DNA of 31,635 nucleotides, from NCBI RefSeq assembly GCF_000003815.2, contig NC_049981.1, positions 33,469,177 to 33,500,811 on the forward strand, given 5' to 3'. Source of the stretch: Branchiostoma floridae (taxonomy: Eukaryota > Chordata > Leptocardii > Amphioxiformes > Branchiostomatidae). Under the pieces are notes generated by a model, which was given only the letters and a program-made list of their open reading frames with translations, ran no database searches and was not told where the DNA came from. Positions 9,501 to 18,400 of this stretch are shown in pieces; positions within the stretch are counted from its first letter, which is position 1; each line of letters begins with the position of its first letter. Made by a program: the position numbers and the translations under genes.

Positions 9501-11990
9501 CCAAGTCTAATCCGTTACCAAACTGTACCTCGTCAGGGGGAGGGTTAAGAGGGAGGATAGTGTAAAATACGTCTAAGGGACTTTCTGTACTTACAAAATT
9601 GTCTGTTAAAGCAACAGAAACTTGTGCTGTGATTCTTGTGAAACTTGTGCTGTGATTCTCATCCACACATACGTATGTTGTACCCATAAAAAGCTTGACT
9701 TAGGAAAAATGAAGAAAAAAGGAAAGAATCCAGGAAAGATGATGGGCTAGAGTATATGTAACCATGGAAACTGTTGCCATGTATAGGAGGTACAGAAGCC
9801 CCGCCCGGCGATGAGGTGACCAATGAGAATGGAGACTCGACTTCTCTGGACCTGGAGTGGGAGAATGAGGAGTTGGGAGGTGAGTGGTCAGACTTGGTCT
9901 GGAGCTTATGGAGACGTAAAACCAACTGGGAATCACAAAATTAGACTTGCCAAGTTAGGGTGGGTACTGGTATGGTGTGCTGGTACAAAACTGTTTTTTC
10001 TCGTCGGACTTGTCTGGAAACAATGGGCCTGAAAAAATCAGTGGACCGGATTCTGAAAATGAACAGATTATATCGGCAGGTGTTCACATGTTTTTGAGCT
10101 GACCGACCCAAGAAATAAACAAGAACGAAGTAGAGGAGAGTTGATAGTCATTTTTACCAAGTTTCTACAGTCAAACCTGGTCTAAGTTAACAGGGGCAGT
10201 TAGCATTGTTTACATAAAGGTACAATTTTAAAAATGCCAGAAGATGTTGGATACTCAATTAAACAGCTTCATTTGTAGCAAAGTGAACCAATGTTTAGAG
10301 CATTGCCCATTAACAAGTTTTCACATACAATCAGGTTCAGGTCCAGACCTGGACTTGATCCTCTGGCCCTGAACCGTACCTTTACCTGAATTTTCTGTTC
10401 CGGCACCCACCCCAATTGTTTATGTAGATCTGTAGTTTATTTCAACATCTGAGGATATGCTGTCTTGATTTTGTGCATGACATGAGTTTTTATGATTTTG
10501 CAGATTTTTTTATGTGCTTGTCACAGTGTTGCTGTTCCTCTAAGTTGCTACATTCTTGTTGCTTTAATATTGCCACATGATTGCTACATGATTGCTACAT
10601 AATTGCTACATAATTGCCATGTTGTTGCCAATGACCCAATAATGAGGCTTATCCATGATTTCTTGTGGTCTCTCCCGTTAGCCGGAGCCCCTAAACTTTC
10701 CCCGGACGGTTTGTACCACTTTCACCTTTTCCTTGGGAGTTAAAGACGTCTTCAAGATTCCTTAAAGATGCCATGTCTTAACCCTTGTCCTGTTGACATT
10801 ATTTTACCCATATATGCTTGTAGCTTCCTTTGATGATTCTGTGTTTTTTTCTTGGCTTTTGCTGCTGCAGAAAAACGTCCACCGGGTGTGCTTCATTGCA
10901 GCATGACATTATCTTCAAGTTGTGAAAAATTCCTCTCCTGTTCATGACTGGGCCCTACATACAGTACCTGCTTGTATAATGTGCAACCTGTATGATACGG
11001 GCACAGCAGGACAAGGGTTAAACTACTAGTAATTCTCCTGTTGGTTAATATTTTTCTATTCTGCCATTTCTTTGTTCAGAATGTGCTTGTAGATTGTAGA
11101 TATGGGCTTATTTATGGTCACTTCTGTCTCAGACTCCCTGGGAGGAAAACTTGACCCAAACAATATCCACTCCCTGAAACAGGCACAAACTTTCCTCCAG
11201 AATCCTCTTAGATTCTTTTTTTCTAAACCTGTGGTGGAATACATTCAAACCTGTACCAGTGATCACCTCAACATAAGGACTACTGGGCACCTTGCCATAA
11301 TGTCCCCTTTTTGTTTGTTTTCTTGGCTTTTTCACAAGCATGAAGAATCCTGTCTATAGTGTCAACCTTTCTACACAGACAAGACTTTTTTGGTCTCAGG
11401 GTGATGTTCTTGAGCAGTTTTCACTGAATCAACAGCCCTGGTTACATATGACTGAAAATGAAATTAAAAGCAAAGAAAATCTTTGGACATAAGAGTTTTC
11501 TTTTACACAACCAGTTTTTCTCACCTGCTGACGTTTCGATGTCTGTCAGAACTCCAGTTAGAAGCTCTGAGGAAGGTCAGCAGGTGAGAAAACTGGTTGC
11601 GTAAAAAAAAACTCTTATGTCCTTTGATCTACCAACCTGATGAAATTATTTTCGGAAAGAAAATCTTTAATTTGTTCCTTTTCCCTGACGATGTTTGTGC
11701 TGGTTACAGAAATGGGTGAGGAGCTTCTGCGTCGGGCGCGCAGCAACACGGAGGTCGAGATCCTGAAACTCATCGTGGACGACCCCGACGAGAGGAGACG
11801 CCTGGAGAGCAACGTTTCCACGGAGATGGAGTGGGACGACGACGAGTTCGTCTCCGCGGAAACCGTCGTTCCCTCACCGGTCATGGAACACGTCGAACTG
11901 GCTGCAGAGCATACTGGGAAGGAAGCGAGGCATGCTGGGAAGCTGCAGGGGGAAGATGGGATAGGTTCAGATGACAACCAGGACAGATAA
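3549..11990 (+). CDS. AP1AR: AP1AR (gadkin / gamma-BAR), complete gene, 10 coding exons, 282 residues
   Basis: In vertebrates AP1AR is a lipid-anchored regulator of AP-1 vesicles on trans-Golgi/endosomal membranes; it links AP-1 to kinesin and restrains Arp2/3. Coding exons: 3549-3595, 5652-5697, 6334-6354, 6957-6979, 7418-7514, 8182-8277, 8597-8661, 9270-9349, 9787-9879, 11710-11990; all junctions are GT/AG and the phases close. Seen: MGSC N-terminus (myristoyl Gly2, palmitoyl-type Cys4); FENLIDE (32-38); charged coiled-coil region 47-110 containing EEEAFYAAQREAAR (87-100), nearly identical to the human coil; EEDFEKFL (136-143); two tryptophan acidic motifs, LDLEWENEE (179-187) and MEWDDDEFVSAE (229-240), matching the human AP-1 ear-binding motifs. 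Human AP1AR is about 302 residues. No stop or frameshift interrupts the spliced frame. Confidence 0.93.
4156..4748 (+). mobile_element. hAT-like short element interrupted by a MITE (4287-4672)
   Basis: The left end is CAGGGCTGTCTCCCAGGA and the right end reads CTGGAGACAGCC...TTTTTG, an inverted match to the left (GGCTGTCTCC). The flanks TACAATAG (4148-4155) and TACAACTG (4749-4756) agree at six of eight positions, as expected for an old 8-base target duplication. An uninterrupted relative is at 25156-25373. The CAGGG start and 8-base duplication point to the hAT superfamily. No coding capacity remains. It lies in AP1AR intron 1. Confidence 0.65.
4287..4672 (+). mobile_element. MITE copy A with GGCCTAGG termini, inserted in the hAT-like element
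   Basis: Its terminal inverted repeats begin GGCCTAGGAAAAAAAA and extend about 35 bases through TGTGTTTCCTGTTTC. It is flanked by CAA on both sides (4284-4286, 4673-4675). The related empty sequence at 25156-25373 has a single CAA at the matching place, which supports a 3-base target duplication and hence a PIF/Harbinger-type MITE. It does not code for a protein. A near-identical copy lies inverted at 5123-5511. Confidence 0.8.
5056..5084. repeat. Perfect 13-bp hairpin
   Basis: The arms CAAGGAGCTTTTA (5056-5068) and TAAAAGCTCCTTG (5072-5084) are perfect inverted repeats around a 3-base loop. They lie between the two inverted MITE copies in AP1AR intron 1. The neighbouring TCCTTGATTTCA word also occurs near 4042, so this may be the remnant of a small fold-back element. 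Confidence 0.7.
5123..5511 (-). mobile_element. MITE copy B (inverted relative to copy A)
   Basis: This is the reverse complement of 4287-4672 along its whole length with scattered differences and the same GGCCTAGG termini. The flanks are TAA on the left and TTA on the right, two of three matching. It lies about 450 bases from copy A, so the AP1AR pre-mRNA could fold into a long double strand here. Confidence 0.82.
5652..5697 (+). CDS. AP1AR: AP1AR exon 2
   Basis: It is preceded by a long T tract and CAG and followed by GTAAAG. With AG from exon 1 it encodes R-TSSPYFTSGSRINIE. This matches the vertebrate stretch ending LTIE just before FENL. It starts in phase 2 and ends in phase 0. Confidence 0.85.
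5800..5925. repeat. Microsatellite (GTGA)n with GAAT variants
   Basis: This is a tetranucleotide run of GAGT/GTGA units with some GAAT interruptions at the left end, in AP1AR intron 2. Confidence 0.9.
6334..6354 (+). CDS. AP1AR: AP1AR exon 3 (21-base micro-exon)
   Basis: The sequence TTTTGCAG|...|GTAAGT encloses 21 bases encoding FENLIDE. The human protein has FENLVES at the same place, which confirms this very short exon. Both ends are in phase 0, so skipping it would keep the frame and remove seven residues. Confidence 0.88.
6355..6956. other. AP1AR intron 3; nothing recognised
   Basis: This is a 602-base intron of unremarkable AT-rich sequence. No repeat copy, coding similarity or RNA gene was seen. 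It ends with GTTTTTGTTTCAG. Confidence 0.6.
6957..6979 (+). CDS. AP1AR: AP1AR exon 4 (23-base micro-exon)
   Basis: It encodes DDNVDRG plus AG between TTTCAG and GTACCT. It corresponds to the short acidic linker SDEGESPG in the human protein. It ends in phase 2, matching exon 5. Confidence 0.82.
7418..7514 (+). CDS. AP1AR: AP1AR exon 5 (start of coiled coil)
   Basis: It encodes R-AVTREEIDALKQK...ELEAE (residues 46-78) and aligns with human PLTEEEIVDLRERHYDS. It is flanked by TTTAG and GTACAC. Its last 36 bases plus the donor are duplicated downstream at 7629-7664. Confidence 0.88.
7515..7900. repeat. CA/TACATG-rich tandem region containing copies of the exon 5 end
   Basis: The intron begins with CA- and TACATG-rich DNA in which the exon 5 end recurs. 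A full copy (CAACAGAGG...GCTGAG plus GTACAC) is at 7629-7670, a shortened copy (CAACAGAGGACAATGATG) at 7733-7750, and a faint one (CAGCAGAGGATGAT) near 7895. Spacings are about 150 and 104 bases and then irregular, as in an ageing tandem duplication. Confidence 0.8.
7635..7664 (+). pseudogene. Duplicate exon 5 fragment with intact donor (possible 30-base cryptic exon)
   Basis: These 30 bases equal the last 30 bases of AP1AR exon 5 and encode RTIDAELEAE. They are preceded by ACACACAACAG, which ends in AG, and followed by the same donor GTACAC. Both ends are in phase 0, so inclusion would add ten residues to the coil without a frameshift. The CA-rich upstream sequence is a poor pyrimidine tract, so use as an exon is uncertain. 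Confidence 0.55.
8182..8277 (+). CDS. AP1AR: AP1AR exon 6 (most conserved coiled coil)
   Basis: It encodes EQEEQLRIEEEAFYAAQ...QRKLLDQ (residues 79-110). The human counterpart LEEEALYAAQREAARAAKQR is almost the same, and this is the clearest identifier of the gene. The exon is phase 0 at both ends, between CTACAG and GTTCAG. Its GC content is much higher than that of the introns. Confidence 0.93.
8597..8661 (+). CDS. AP1AR: AP1AR exon 7
   Basis: It encodes QQAAAKNGPKAWVGGDQDDWE plus GT, with donor GTGAGT at 8662. The acceptor could be CTTAAG (start 8597) or CAACAG (start 8603); both keep the frame and differ by two glutamines. It aligns loosely with the variable human segment before EDDFES. 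Confidence 0.78.
8662..9269. other. AP1AR intron 7; nothing recognised
   Basis: This is a 608-base intron without recognisable repeat copies or coding similarity. It ends with GTAACCTGCAG. Confidence 0.6.
9270..9349 (+). CDS. AP1AR: AP1AR exon 8
   Basis: It encodes V-AGGEEDFEKFLESVKQ...RQSME plus G. EEDFEKFLESVKQ aligns with human EDDFESCLRNMKSQ. Acceptor CCTGCAG, donor GTAAGG. It ends in phase 1. Confidence 0.88.
9366..9432. repeat. Microsatellite (TTCG/TTCA/TTTG)n
   Basis: This is a tetranucleotide run at the start of AP1AR intron 8, 17 bases after the donor. Confidence 0.85.
9787..9879 (+). CDS. AP1AR: AP1AR exon 9 (first tryptophan acidic motif)
   Basis: It encodes G-GTEAPPGDEVTNENGDS followed by TSLDLEWENEELG. 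The SLDLEWE block is the same as in human AP1AR (STSLDLEWEDEE), a motif reported to bind the AP-1 gamma ear. The acceptor is a tandem TAGGAG (start 9787 or 9790), and either choice keeps the frame. Donor GTGAGT. Confidence 0.9.
9956..10414. mobile_element. Possible degenerate element with TAGGGTGGGTAC-like ends
   Basis: The left end TAGGGTGGGTACTGG and the right end CCGGCACCCACCCCA are imperfect inverted repeats. The interior holds the palindromic-type word GGTCCAGACCTGGAC near 10339. No matching target duplication was found, so the boundaries and class are uncertain. Confidence 0.35.
10782..11017. mobile_element. piggyBac-like MITE with TTAA target sites
   Basis: It starts CCCTTGTCCTG and ends CAGGACAAGGG, a perfect 11-base inverted repeat, and is flanked by TTAA on both sides (10778-10781, 11018-11021). 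The TTAA duplication and CCC start are hallmarks of the piggyBac superfamily, though Kolobok elements also use TTAA. It is 236 bases long and non-coding, in AP1AR intron 9. Confidence 0.8.
11485..11622. mobile_element. Palindromic fold-back MITE
   Basis: The left arm, starting GGACATAAGAGTTTTC, and the right arm, ending CTCTTATGTCC, are inverted copies over about 50 bases, including the CTCACCTGCTGAC block. About 35 bases separate the arms. Short T runs flank both sides, and no clear target duplication can be assigned. It lies 87 bases upstream of AP1AR exon 10. Confidence 0.82.
11710..11990 (+). CDS. AP1AR: AP1AR exon 10 (C-terminus, second tryptophan motif, stop)
   Basis: It encodes E-MGEELLRRARSNTEVEILKLI (start of the block), then MEWDDDEFVSAE and a variable tail ending DDNQDR, then TAA at 11988. 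MEWDDDEFVSAE aligns with human LEWENDFVSAEM. Acceptor GGTTACAG. The exon is strongly GC-rich and acidic. The tail carries two near-repeats, HTGKEA and HAGKLQ. Confidence 0.92.
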
Positions 11991-12030
11991 TGTGCTGAAT
12001 AAATAAATAAATAAATAAATACATAAATAC
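11991..12030 (+). terminator. Probable AP1AR poly(A) signal cluster
   Basis: Overlapping AATAAA signals begin at 11999, nine bases after the stop codon, within an (AATA)n run. If they are used, the 3' UTR would be very short. The run may instead be a chance microsatellite with the true signal further on. Confidence 0.5.
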
Positions 12031-12087
12031 TGCACTGGTGTTTCCGAAGGAGACAAGCTGGATCTACAAGGAAGCTGGAAAGTTGTG

Positions 12088-12205
12088 TTCTTTCTACCGA
12101 ATTATGTTTGGGACGTCTCGAAGGTTTTTTCTACCGAATTATGCTTGGGACGTCTCAAAGGTTTTTTCTACCGAATTATGCTTGGGACATCTCAAAGGTT
12201 CTTTG
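12088..12205. repeat. 37-bp tandem repeat, about three units
   Basis: The unit contains TCTACCGAATTATGCTTGGG and recurs at 12094, 12131 and 12168, exactly 37 bases apart. It lies just downstream of AP1AR, possibly in its 3' UTR. Confidence 0.88.
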
Positions 12206-12679
12206 TCAAAGCTTAACGCCTTCACGTAGTGCAGTGCAATGTTGTTGTTGTCTTTTTGTTATGTTTGTAAAGGCCTACTTTCTGTTAGCCGTAACATAAT
12301 ACCGCTGCAGTACAGATCTGAATTACTGCTTATCTAGATGTGTGCAAAATGCTTGGAGATCTCATATCAGTGGTTTCGTTGGGAATGTTAATGGTGTAAC
12401 AGAGTGCAGGAACTGACTGATCTGACTCAATGAACCAGTTTGGTCTGCCAGTGGCCATATTTTGGGTTGATATTTGGATGGAATAGGAAGCCAGAGCCCG
12501 TATGCTCTTAAGAAGTGTGCAAACTTTTGAGACATCCCCCAAGACGTTGCTAGAATCAGACGTTTTTGTTTATTTCGGTACCCTTTAGAAGGCTAAGACC
12601 TTCCAGGATTGAGAAACTGTGGAGCTCATTCCAGTCTTGGTGCCTTCAGACGCTGCAAGTAGAACCCCGGCCTGCGATG

Positions 12680-12785
12680 ACGGGGGGTTAGCGTGGCAGA
12701 GGGGGGGTAGGAGTTAGAGGGGGGTTAGCGTGGCAGAGAGGGGGGTAGTGTGGCAGAGAGGGGGGTAGTGTGGCAGAGAGGGGCT
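12680..12785 (+). repeat. G-rich minisatellite
   Basis: The unit is close to GGGGGGTAGTGTGGCAGAGA, present about five times with GGGGTTAGCGTGGCAGAG variants. Runs of four to seven G recur every 16-20 bases, so the plus strand could form G-quadruplexes. Confidence 0.85.
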
Positions 12786-13142
12786 GCCAAAAGTAAAGTG
12801 TCTAGTGTCATATTCTCATTTCCACATGTCATATCAAGCTGCCATGTCGGGTGCCCTGGGTTCCATATGCATCTTCCTAAAGTCAGAATTTACAGCAAAG
12901 TTTCACAGCTGGTTGGATGGAGCATGTTTTACATGTACTCTATATCGTGACTTGAGACTGGACATGTCAGTTGTAATGTGTACAGGTGTAGAGGCCTTTG
13001 ACACTGAGAGTAAGATTTGAATAGTAATTTTTACGGCCTTTGGGAATCCAATGTGACTATTGTTTGGTGTTAGCTTGCATAGAGACGATGATGCTTCTGA
13101 CAATCAAGTTTTGGAGTTTGTTTCGGTATCCCATTGCAGATA

Positions 13143-13408
13143 CAGTCAAACCTGCCCAAGAGGACCACTCAGCAGACTAATGATATCTGGTCTCTGTGCA
13201 CAGGTGGCCACTATTGACAGGATGCCTAATGTGCACATGTGGTCACTATTGACAGGATTCTCAATACTTTTATCAATGAGAAAAAGTACCTAAAGGGACC
13301 ACCGAAACGTTTTGCCATTTTTCATGGCAGCGAGTGTAAGGAGCCTGGTAGCAATCGGGCAGCACCCAGGCTACAAATATCAGTCCTGCCAGTTGTACAG
13401 GTTTGACA
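13143..13408. mobile_element. Possible Tc1/mariner-type remnant with CAGTCAAACCTG end
   Basis: The left end TA-CAGTCAAACCTG and the right end CAGGTTTGACA-TA are inverted and flanked by TA. The word ACAGTCAAACCTG also occurs near 10168. The interior has a direct repeat of CACTATTGACAGGAT (13209 and 13245). The boundaries are tentative. Confidence 0.4.
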
Positions 13409-13611
13409 TACATTAGCTTCCATTTCCTGCAGTGTTGCGCGCTATAATGTACATGTTGTACAAACTGTATGATATAAATAAAATCAGTCAGGATTCAAGT
13501 AATCATTCAGAGATGTAAAAAATTAATCAGCAAGAAAGAAACATTATCGAAGTCCTGTATTATGTTTTCCTGACATTTGTATTCACTACTTTCAGAGTAC
13601 AGAATTCACAG

Positions 13612-13712
13612 TAACATTGAAGAAGAATCAATCTGAAATAATAATAATAATTTGAAACGTCTGTATAAAAATAAAGTATCCAGAAGTAAAGATTGATTCT
13701 TCTTCAATGTTA
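13612..13712. repeat. Hairpin with 23-bp perfect arms
   Basis: The arm at 13612-13634 (TAACATTGAAGAAGAATC...) is the exact reverse complement of 13690-13712, separated by a 55-base AT-rich loop. A GAATTCACAGTA word lies outside both arms in direct orientation (13602 and 13743), suggestive of a larger target or tandem duplication. It is probably a fold-back element. Confidence 0.75.
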
Positions 13713-15202
13713 ACGATACCTGGATGTCTAATCTTCACAAACGAATTCACAGTAGTATTACAAATATTTAGTTTGGATAGATTTAGGTCTCATTTGCAAA
13801 CTTATAGAGTATATACAAATGATTGACTTCAATATGCAAGATTTGCTGCATTTCAAACAATAAACCAAAGAAATCACTTCTTTTGAATGACTTGATTTTT
13901 TTCTGACGTGTGCAATAGTGCATACTACTGCCATGCTGGTGTATCTATTTGATAGTTGAAAATGTTTTTCATCAAAGTCTCACACTACTATTTAGAGTGA
14001 ATACAACTAGATGGTGTTCATTATGATGTTGTGTAGTGCGGCAACTCAACTGCCGCAAGTATGAAATTCCCATCATTTACCACTTTGTCCGTGTGTCCTT
14101 CTCAAGTTCTGTTGGATCCAAAGTGTTCCTGATCACCATCTCCAATTTTTCAGATATTTTAAAAATTCCGTTTGGATCTGCATGCACCTGCTTGTATCCA
14201 CAGATTTACAGTAAAGGAAGCACATCTTCACATTTTAGTCTAAAAGAACTTTAATGTCATATATACATGATATTCCATCTGAACAGTATTAAGTGTTCAC
14301 AGCAAGACGTGGTCACCACAAAGTAGATTCAGTATTTATACAAAAACATACGTTTTCTCCATGCAACAGTGTGATATGTTAAACAAGTCCATACTGATCA
14401 CAATAAGATTGTATAAACCAAACTACATGTACATCCCACATAGAGGCATCTGTATGTACTTGAAATTAGAAATAAATGTCTTACGGATAATTACAACAAA
14501 GCCACCCCTGATAAAATGGCACCGATAATACAGGATAAAAGTCTCTTTGATAACACATCAAGAGGGTACCATAGGGTACAGGCTCTGAGGTTTACAATAC
14601 TTAATGTATCAGTACCCTAAAGTCCTAACCCTTTTTGCAGACACTTGTTACTTCTAGTATATGTCTTTATTGTGCTATCCGCACAGGCCTGGGAGGTGTC
14701 ATGTGTAAAAAACTTACATTATCTAGTAGCAGCCAAATGCCTGGATTACAAAATAGAGAATTTTCTTATAGTCTGTAATAAAAAGATCAGAATATTTGCG
14801 TACCAAAATCAGAGATATGAATATTATCAAAGGATATGTAAATAATACTAAACATGTAACTAAAATAACTTTGTGCATAAGACATGGATACCATATGGAC
14901 CTGGCAAAAACAAAGTACATGTAACTAAAAAGACTGAGGGTGTGGATGGCATTTCTTCCTGAAATTTTTACTGCTGATTTGTTCTGAGCCAAGAAACTAA
15001 AGGCCAGGACAATTTTCACTGAACATGATCACTTGTAACCCCCTTTCACGCCCTCTAATAAGTGGGTGTGGATGGGGTTTTCTAGCATATTGGTCCTACT
15101 AAGATTTCGTCATGTTAGAATTTCATTCTGGAAGAAAAATATTTTACTGCATCACCAGAGCCAAGTAACGAATCCCAGGAGAATTTCAACAGAAAGTTAG
15201 CT

Positions 15203-15351
15203 GGTAACCCCCTCCATACCCCGGAAGGCTATGTCTGGGGGTTATGCTGCAGTGGTAATGAAGCTCGGTGCCGTGTGGTAACCCCCTCCACACCCCCTGA
15301 GGCTATGTTTGGGGTTTATGCTGCTGTGGTGATAAAGCTGGGTGCCGTGTG
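15203..15351 (-). repeat. 75-bp tandem duplication spanning the CFAP96 stop codon
   Basis: Two adjacent copies (15203-15276 and 15277-15351) share most bases. On the minus strand each reads CACACGGCACC...GCAGCATAA and then a C-rich tail. The right copy is the genuine end of the CFAP96 reading frame (HTAPSFITTAA, stop). The left copy repeats the same codons and stop in the 3' UTR. A fainter GTAACCCCCTT...CACGCCC start occurs at 15036. Confidence 0.85.
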
Positions 15352-15427
15352 CGTCCTCGTCTGCATGGAGGGGAAAGACGTGTAACCTTGAGCTGCCAGC
15401 TGACGATAGTTACTGGTGTTCAGCCGC
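15316..15427 (-). CDS. CFAP96: CFAP96 exon 7 (C-terminus and stop)
   Basis: It encodes K-RLNTSNYRQLAAQGYTSF...FITTAA and TAA at 15318-15316. RLNTSNYR aligns with human ALNSKNYK. The acceptor is TTTGTTTTCAG, read on the minus strand. The last eleven codons are within the duplicated 75-base unit. Confidence 0.9.
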
Positions 15428-18400
15428 CTGAAAACAAACAAACAAACATCAATCAGCGAAAGTGATCTCAATACAGTTTTAGCTCACTGAAGGGCTAGCC
15501 AATTATAGGTTTATTGTGCTGGGGAAATTCCCCTAGCTCTTTCCAGCCAGTACAATGAAAAGCAAACCACAGCTAAATGTCCCGCCCTGAGGACTGCAGG
15601 ACTGGCGTACTTTTGTCTGAAAGTGTTCTGGCTCTGCAGACTATATTTGTCTGAATCCACCCCAAAATAATAATGTTTGGGAAACTTGACATTGTGGCCC
15701 AGGCAGCAGTTGGATTAGAAAGCAAACGTAGACATCCAGGTAACACGATACGCCCCAAAAGTAGATACTCAAGCAACTGGATGTGGTCTTGGAAACGGTC
15801 AGACGTTTCAACTACTATCCAGTAGTATTCGTCAGTGACACTGAAACGTTGAAACGTGTGACCATTTCCAAAACCATATCCAGTTGCTTGAGTAACTACT
15901 TTTGGCAAACGTAATACTGTAAATGCATTTAAGTTCGCAGGGATTTGATTTCGCGGTAGCGAGAAAAATGATATTTTCGCAGTGGTTTTAAGTTTGCGGC
16001 AACACCATAGACTGCAGTCTTATACCATAAAAGAAAAATGTTTGGTGTTCAAGGACTCGCTGTACTTACTTGACGACGTTGGACTCCATGATAGAGTTTG
16101 TGGGCGCGGTCTTGGGGCCGGGTGACGGGTGGAAGATCTTCCCCTCCTTGTTGGTGGTGATCGCTCGCTTCTGCTTCACCACGTAGGGGTCGTTGGAGTG
16201 CGAAGGGTAAGGGTCAAAGGTCCCAGCCTTCATGCCTCCGACCTAGGGTAGGAACACATCGTGAGTTAGTTACCATAACGATTATGATTGCTCTGATGAT
16301 TAAAGACGCCTATGAGATGGACTTAAGGGCTTGATATTGACACAAAGCACTGGGAGGTCCTTGCAAATCAGGACAGATCATAGATTTGAGCTTGCACAGT
16401 GAAATGTGTTGAGGTCAGAGGGTAACATGTCAAGGGTGAAGGCCCCAACCTTGTAAACAGGTCTTGTTTTAGTTGTGTTCTGTTCATGTCACTGGGGCTT
16501 TCAACTCAAGAGCCTGACGTACTACCCACTATGCATTTTGCTGTGCATGAGCAGCTGGAACCATAAATCGCCTTATTGAGCAATTGACAGAAGGAGAAGA
16601 GAGACCCACCCTCTTGGCAGGGGAGCTGGGTTTGAAGGGTTTGAAGTCTCTCTTGCCGCTCGGCATCTTCTTGGAGGGCGGCAGCGGCCGGTCGGACCGG
16701 TACGGGTTCCCGTCGAAGTAATCCTTCGGCGCCAGGTTCAACCGGAATGCTGACCCCTTCATCAGCTTCTTGGAACCATCCATTTCTCGCTGGGGGGAGA
16801 AGGACATCAAAATTACTTCACAGCCAGATTAACATATCATTCAATGGTTGTCATGATCATTATACACTAAGGAGGAAAACTGATTTGTAGAATACATCAC
16901 TCAACTCAAATCTATCAATACAGAGCTCAAATACACTGAATGTACCAATTACGATTTCAAAAGTGGATTCAAATAAATAAATCATACAAGGGTTATCCCA
17001 CCACTAAACGGGATAACGAGTGATCGTGAGAGTGTGAGTGATACAAAGCAGGCGTTTGGCATTAGGATCCCAAGTACAGTACTAACATATAACATTAACA
17101 CTCATCTGCTACCAATAGGACAATACAGGGCACAAAATACCTATCTACTCTGAAACGTGTGGTGTATACATTATCAGGATTTTGAGCCCTGCAGTTCAAG
17201 TCTTCAGACGATAAGTTAGCCTTACATTTCTGATGTCCTTGGCGCGCTCGTATGGGTCGGGCGCGTAGGGGGCCCCCTTACCCAGCGTCACGTTGGGATA
17301 GCTGAGGAACAAGGACAAATGTCAATCAATCCATCTGTCAATCAATCAATCAATCTGTCAACAGTTCTTCTTCAACTTTGCAGACACATGTCTGAATGGA
17401 GTTGATTTTATATTCATGGGATAAAAGACTCTCATTAAAATTTTCTCTAATCATATGAAATATTTTCAAAAACAATCCTTGTGCAAAACAAACACTTCCA
17501 AATTCAATAAAGCACAACATGTTAAAAATAGACGATTATAGAATCAACTTTATCTATGCAACTCACAACACAGCAGCGTATTGTGTTTGCGACCATGCTT
17601 ATGTTTGTGTTTATGTTTGTATTTACCCGTAGCCTGTTCCGTTCTTCGGCGGGTTTGTCAGCACGTTTTTCCCCGGCGTCACGTACGCTTTCCTCGGGCG
17701 AGCCACGGGAGAAAAGGCACCGACAGGTCCGGCAAATGTTCCGTAAGAATTCCCAAGGCCAGAGCTGAAATAAGATAAATAAACAAATAAATATAAACAA
17801 TCCGTGGGTTAGTACATCATCATCCTATTTAGGTGATTTTCTAGTATTATGTAACGGTTTATCTCCTAGGAAATACATTATACTAGACACGCCTACTACA
17901 TTGCAGAAAGAGGTGTAAAAACTGAGTTTTATCCTGCTTGGAGACTACAAGACTCCACCAAACATACACCATGTTGTATGTGTTCCTTGTATGTGTACCT
18001 GGGCCCCAGTGAAAATCAGTTTGTCAAAACTGAATCGGGCCACCCAGGAGTCTGAAAATATCAATAAACAATAATGTTCTAGACATCACATCTTAAAGGG
18101 AACTCACGGTTTCTTATCCCCGTTACTTAGCAGGAAGGGTTTGCCCTAAACAATTCACACCACACAACCCGTCATTCCAGACATCACATCTTAAGGAAAC
18201 TCACGGTTTCTTATCCCCGTTACTCGGCAGGAAGGGTTCGCCCTAAACATACACCACACAACCCGTCATTCCAGACATCACATCTTAAGGAAACTCACGG
18301 TTTCTTATCCCCGTTACTCGGCAGGAAGGGTTCGCCCTAAACATACACCACACAACCCGTCATTCCAGACTTCACATCTTAAGGAAACTCACGGTTTCTT

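Larger units (their letters stand above)
12206..15202. other. Intergenic region between the convergent genes AP1AR and CFAP96
   Basis: About 3 kb separates the two 3' ends. It contains a G-rich minisatellite (12680-12785), a possible mariner-like remnant (13143-13408) and a 23-bp perfect hairpin (13612-13712). Otherwise the sequence is AT-rich, and the short open frames lack codon structure or homology. A minus-strand AATAAA at 14666-14671 could serve CFAP96 if its 3' UTR is about 650 bases. Confidence 0.5.

Noticed and set aside
9956-10414. Confident hAT call for the TAGGGTGGGTAC element
   Set aside because: Ends are imperfect and no target duplication matches, so it is listed only at low confidence.
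17522-17800. Minus-strand frame with cysteine-rich peptide
   Set aside because: It is a shifted frame of CFAP96 exon 3; the phase-consistent frame gives SGLGNSYGTFAGPVG.
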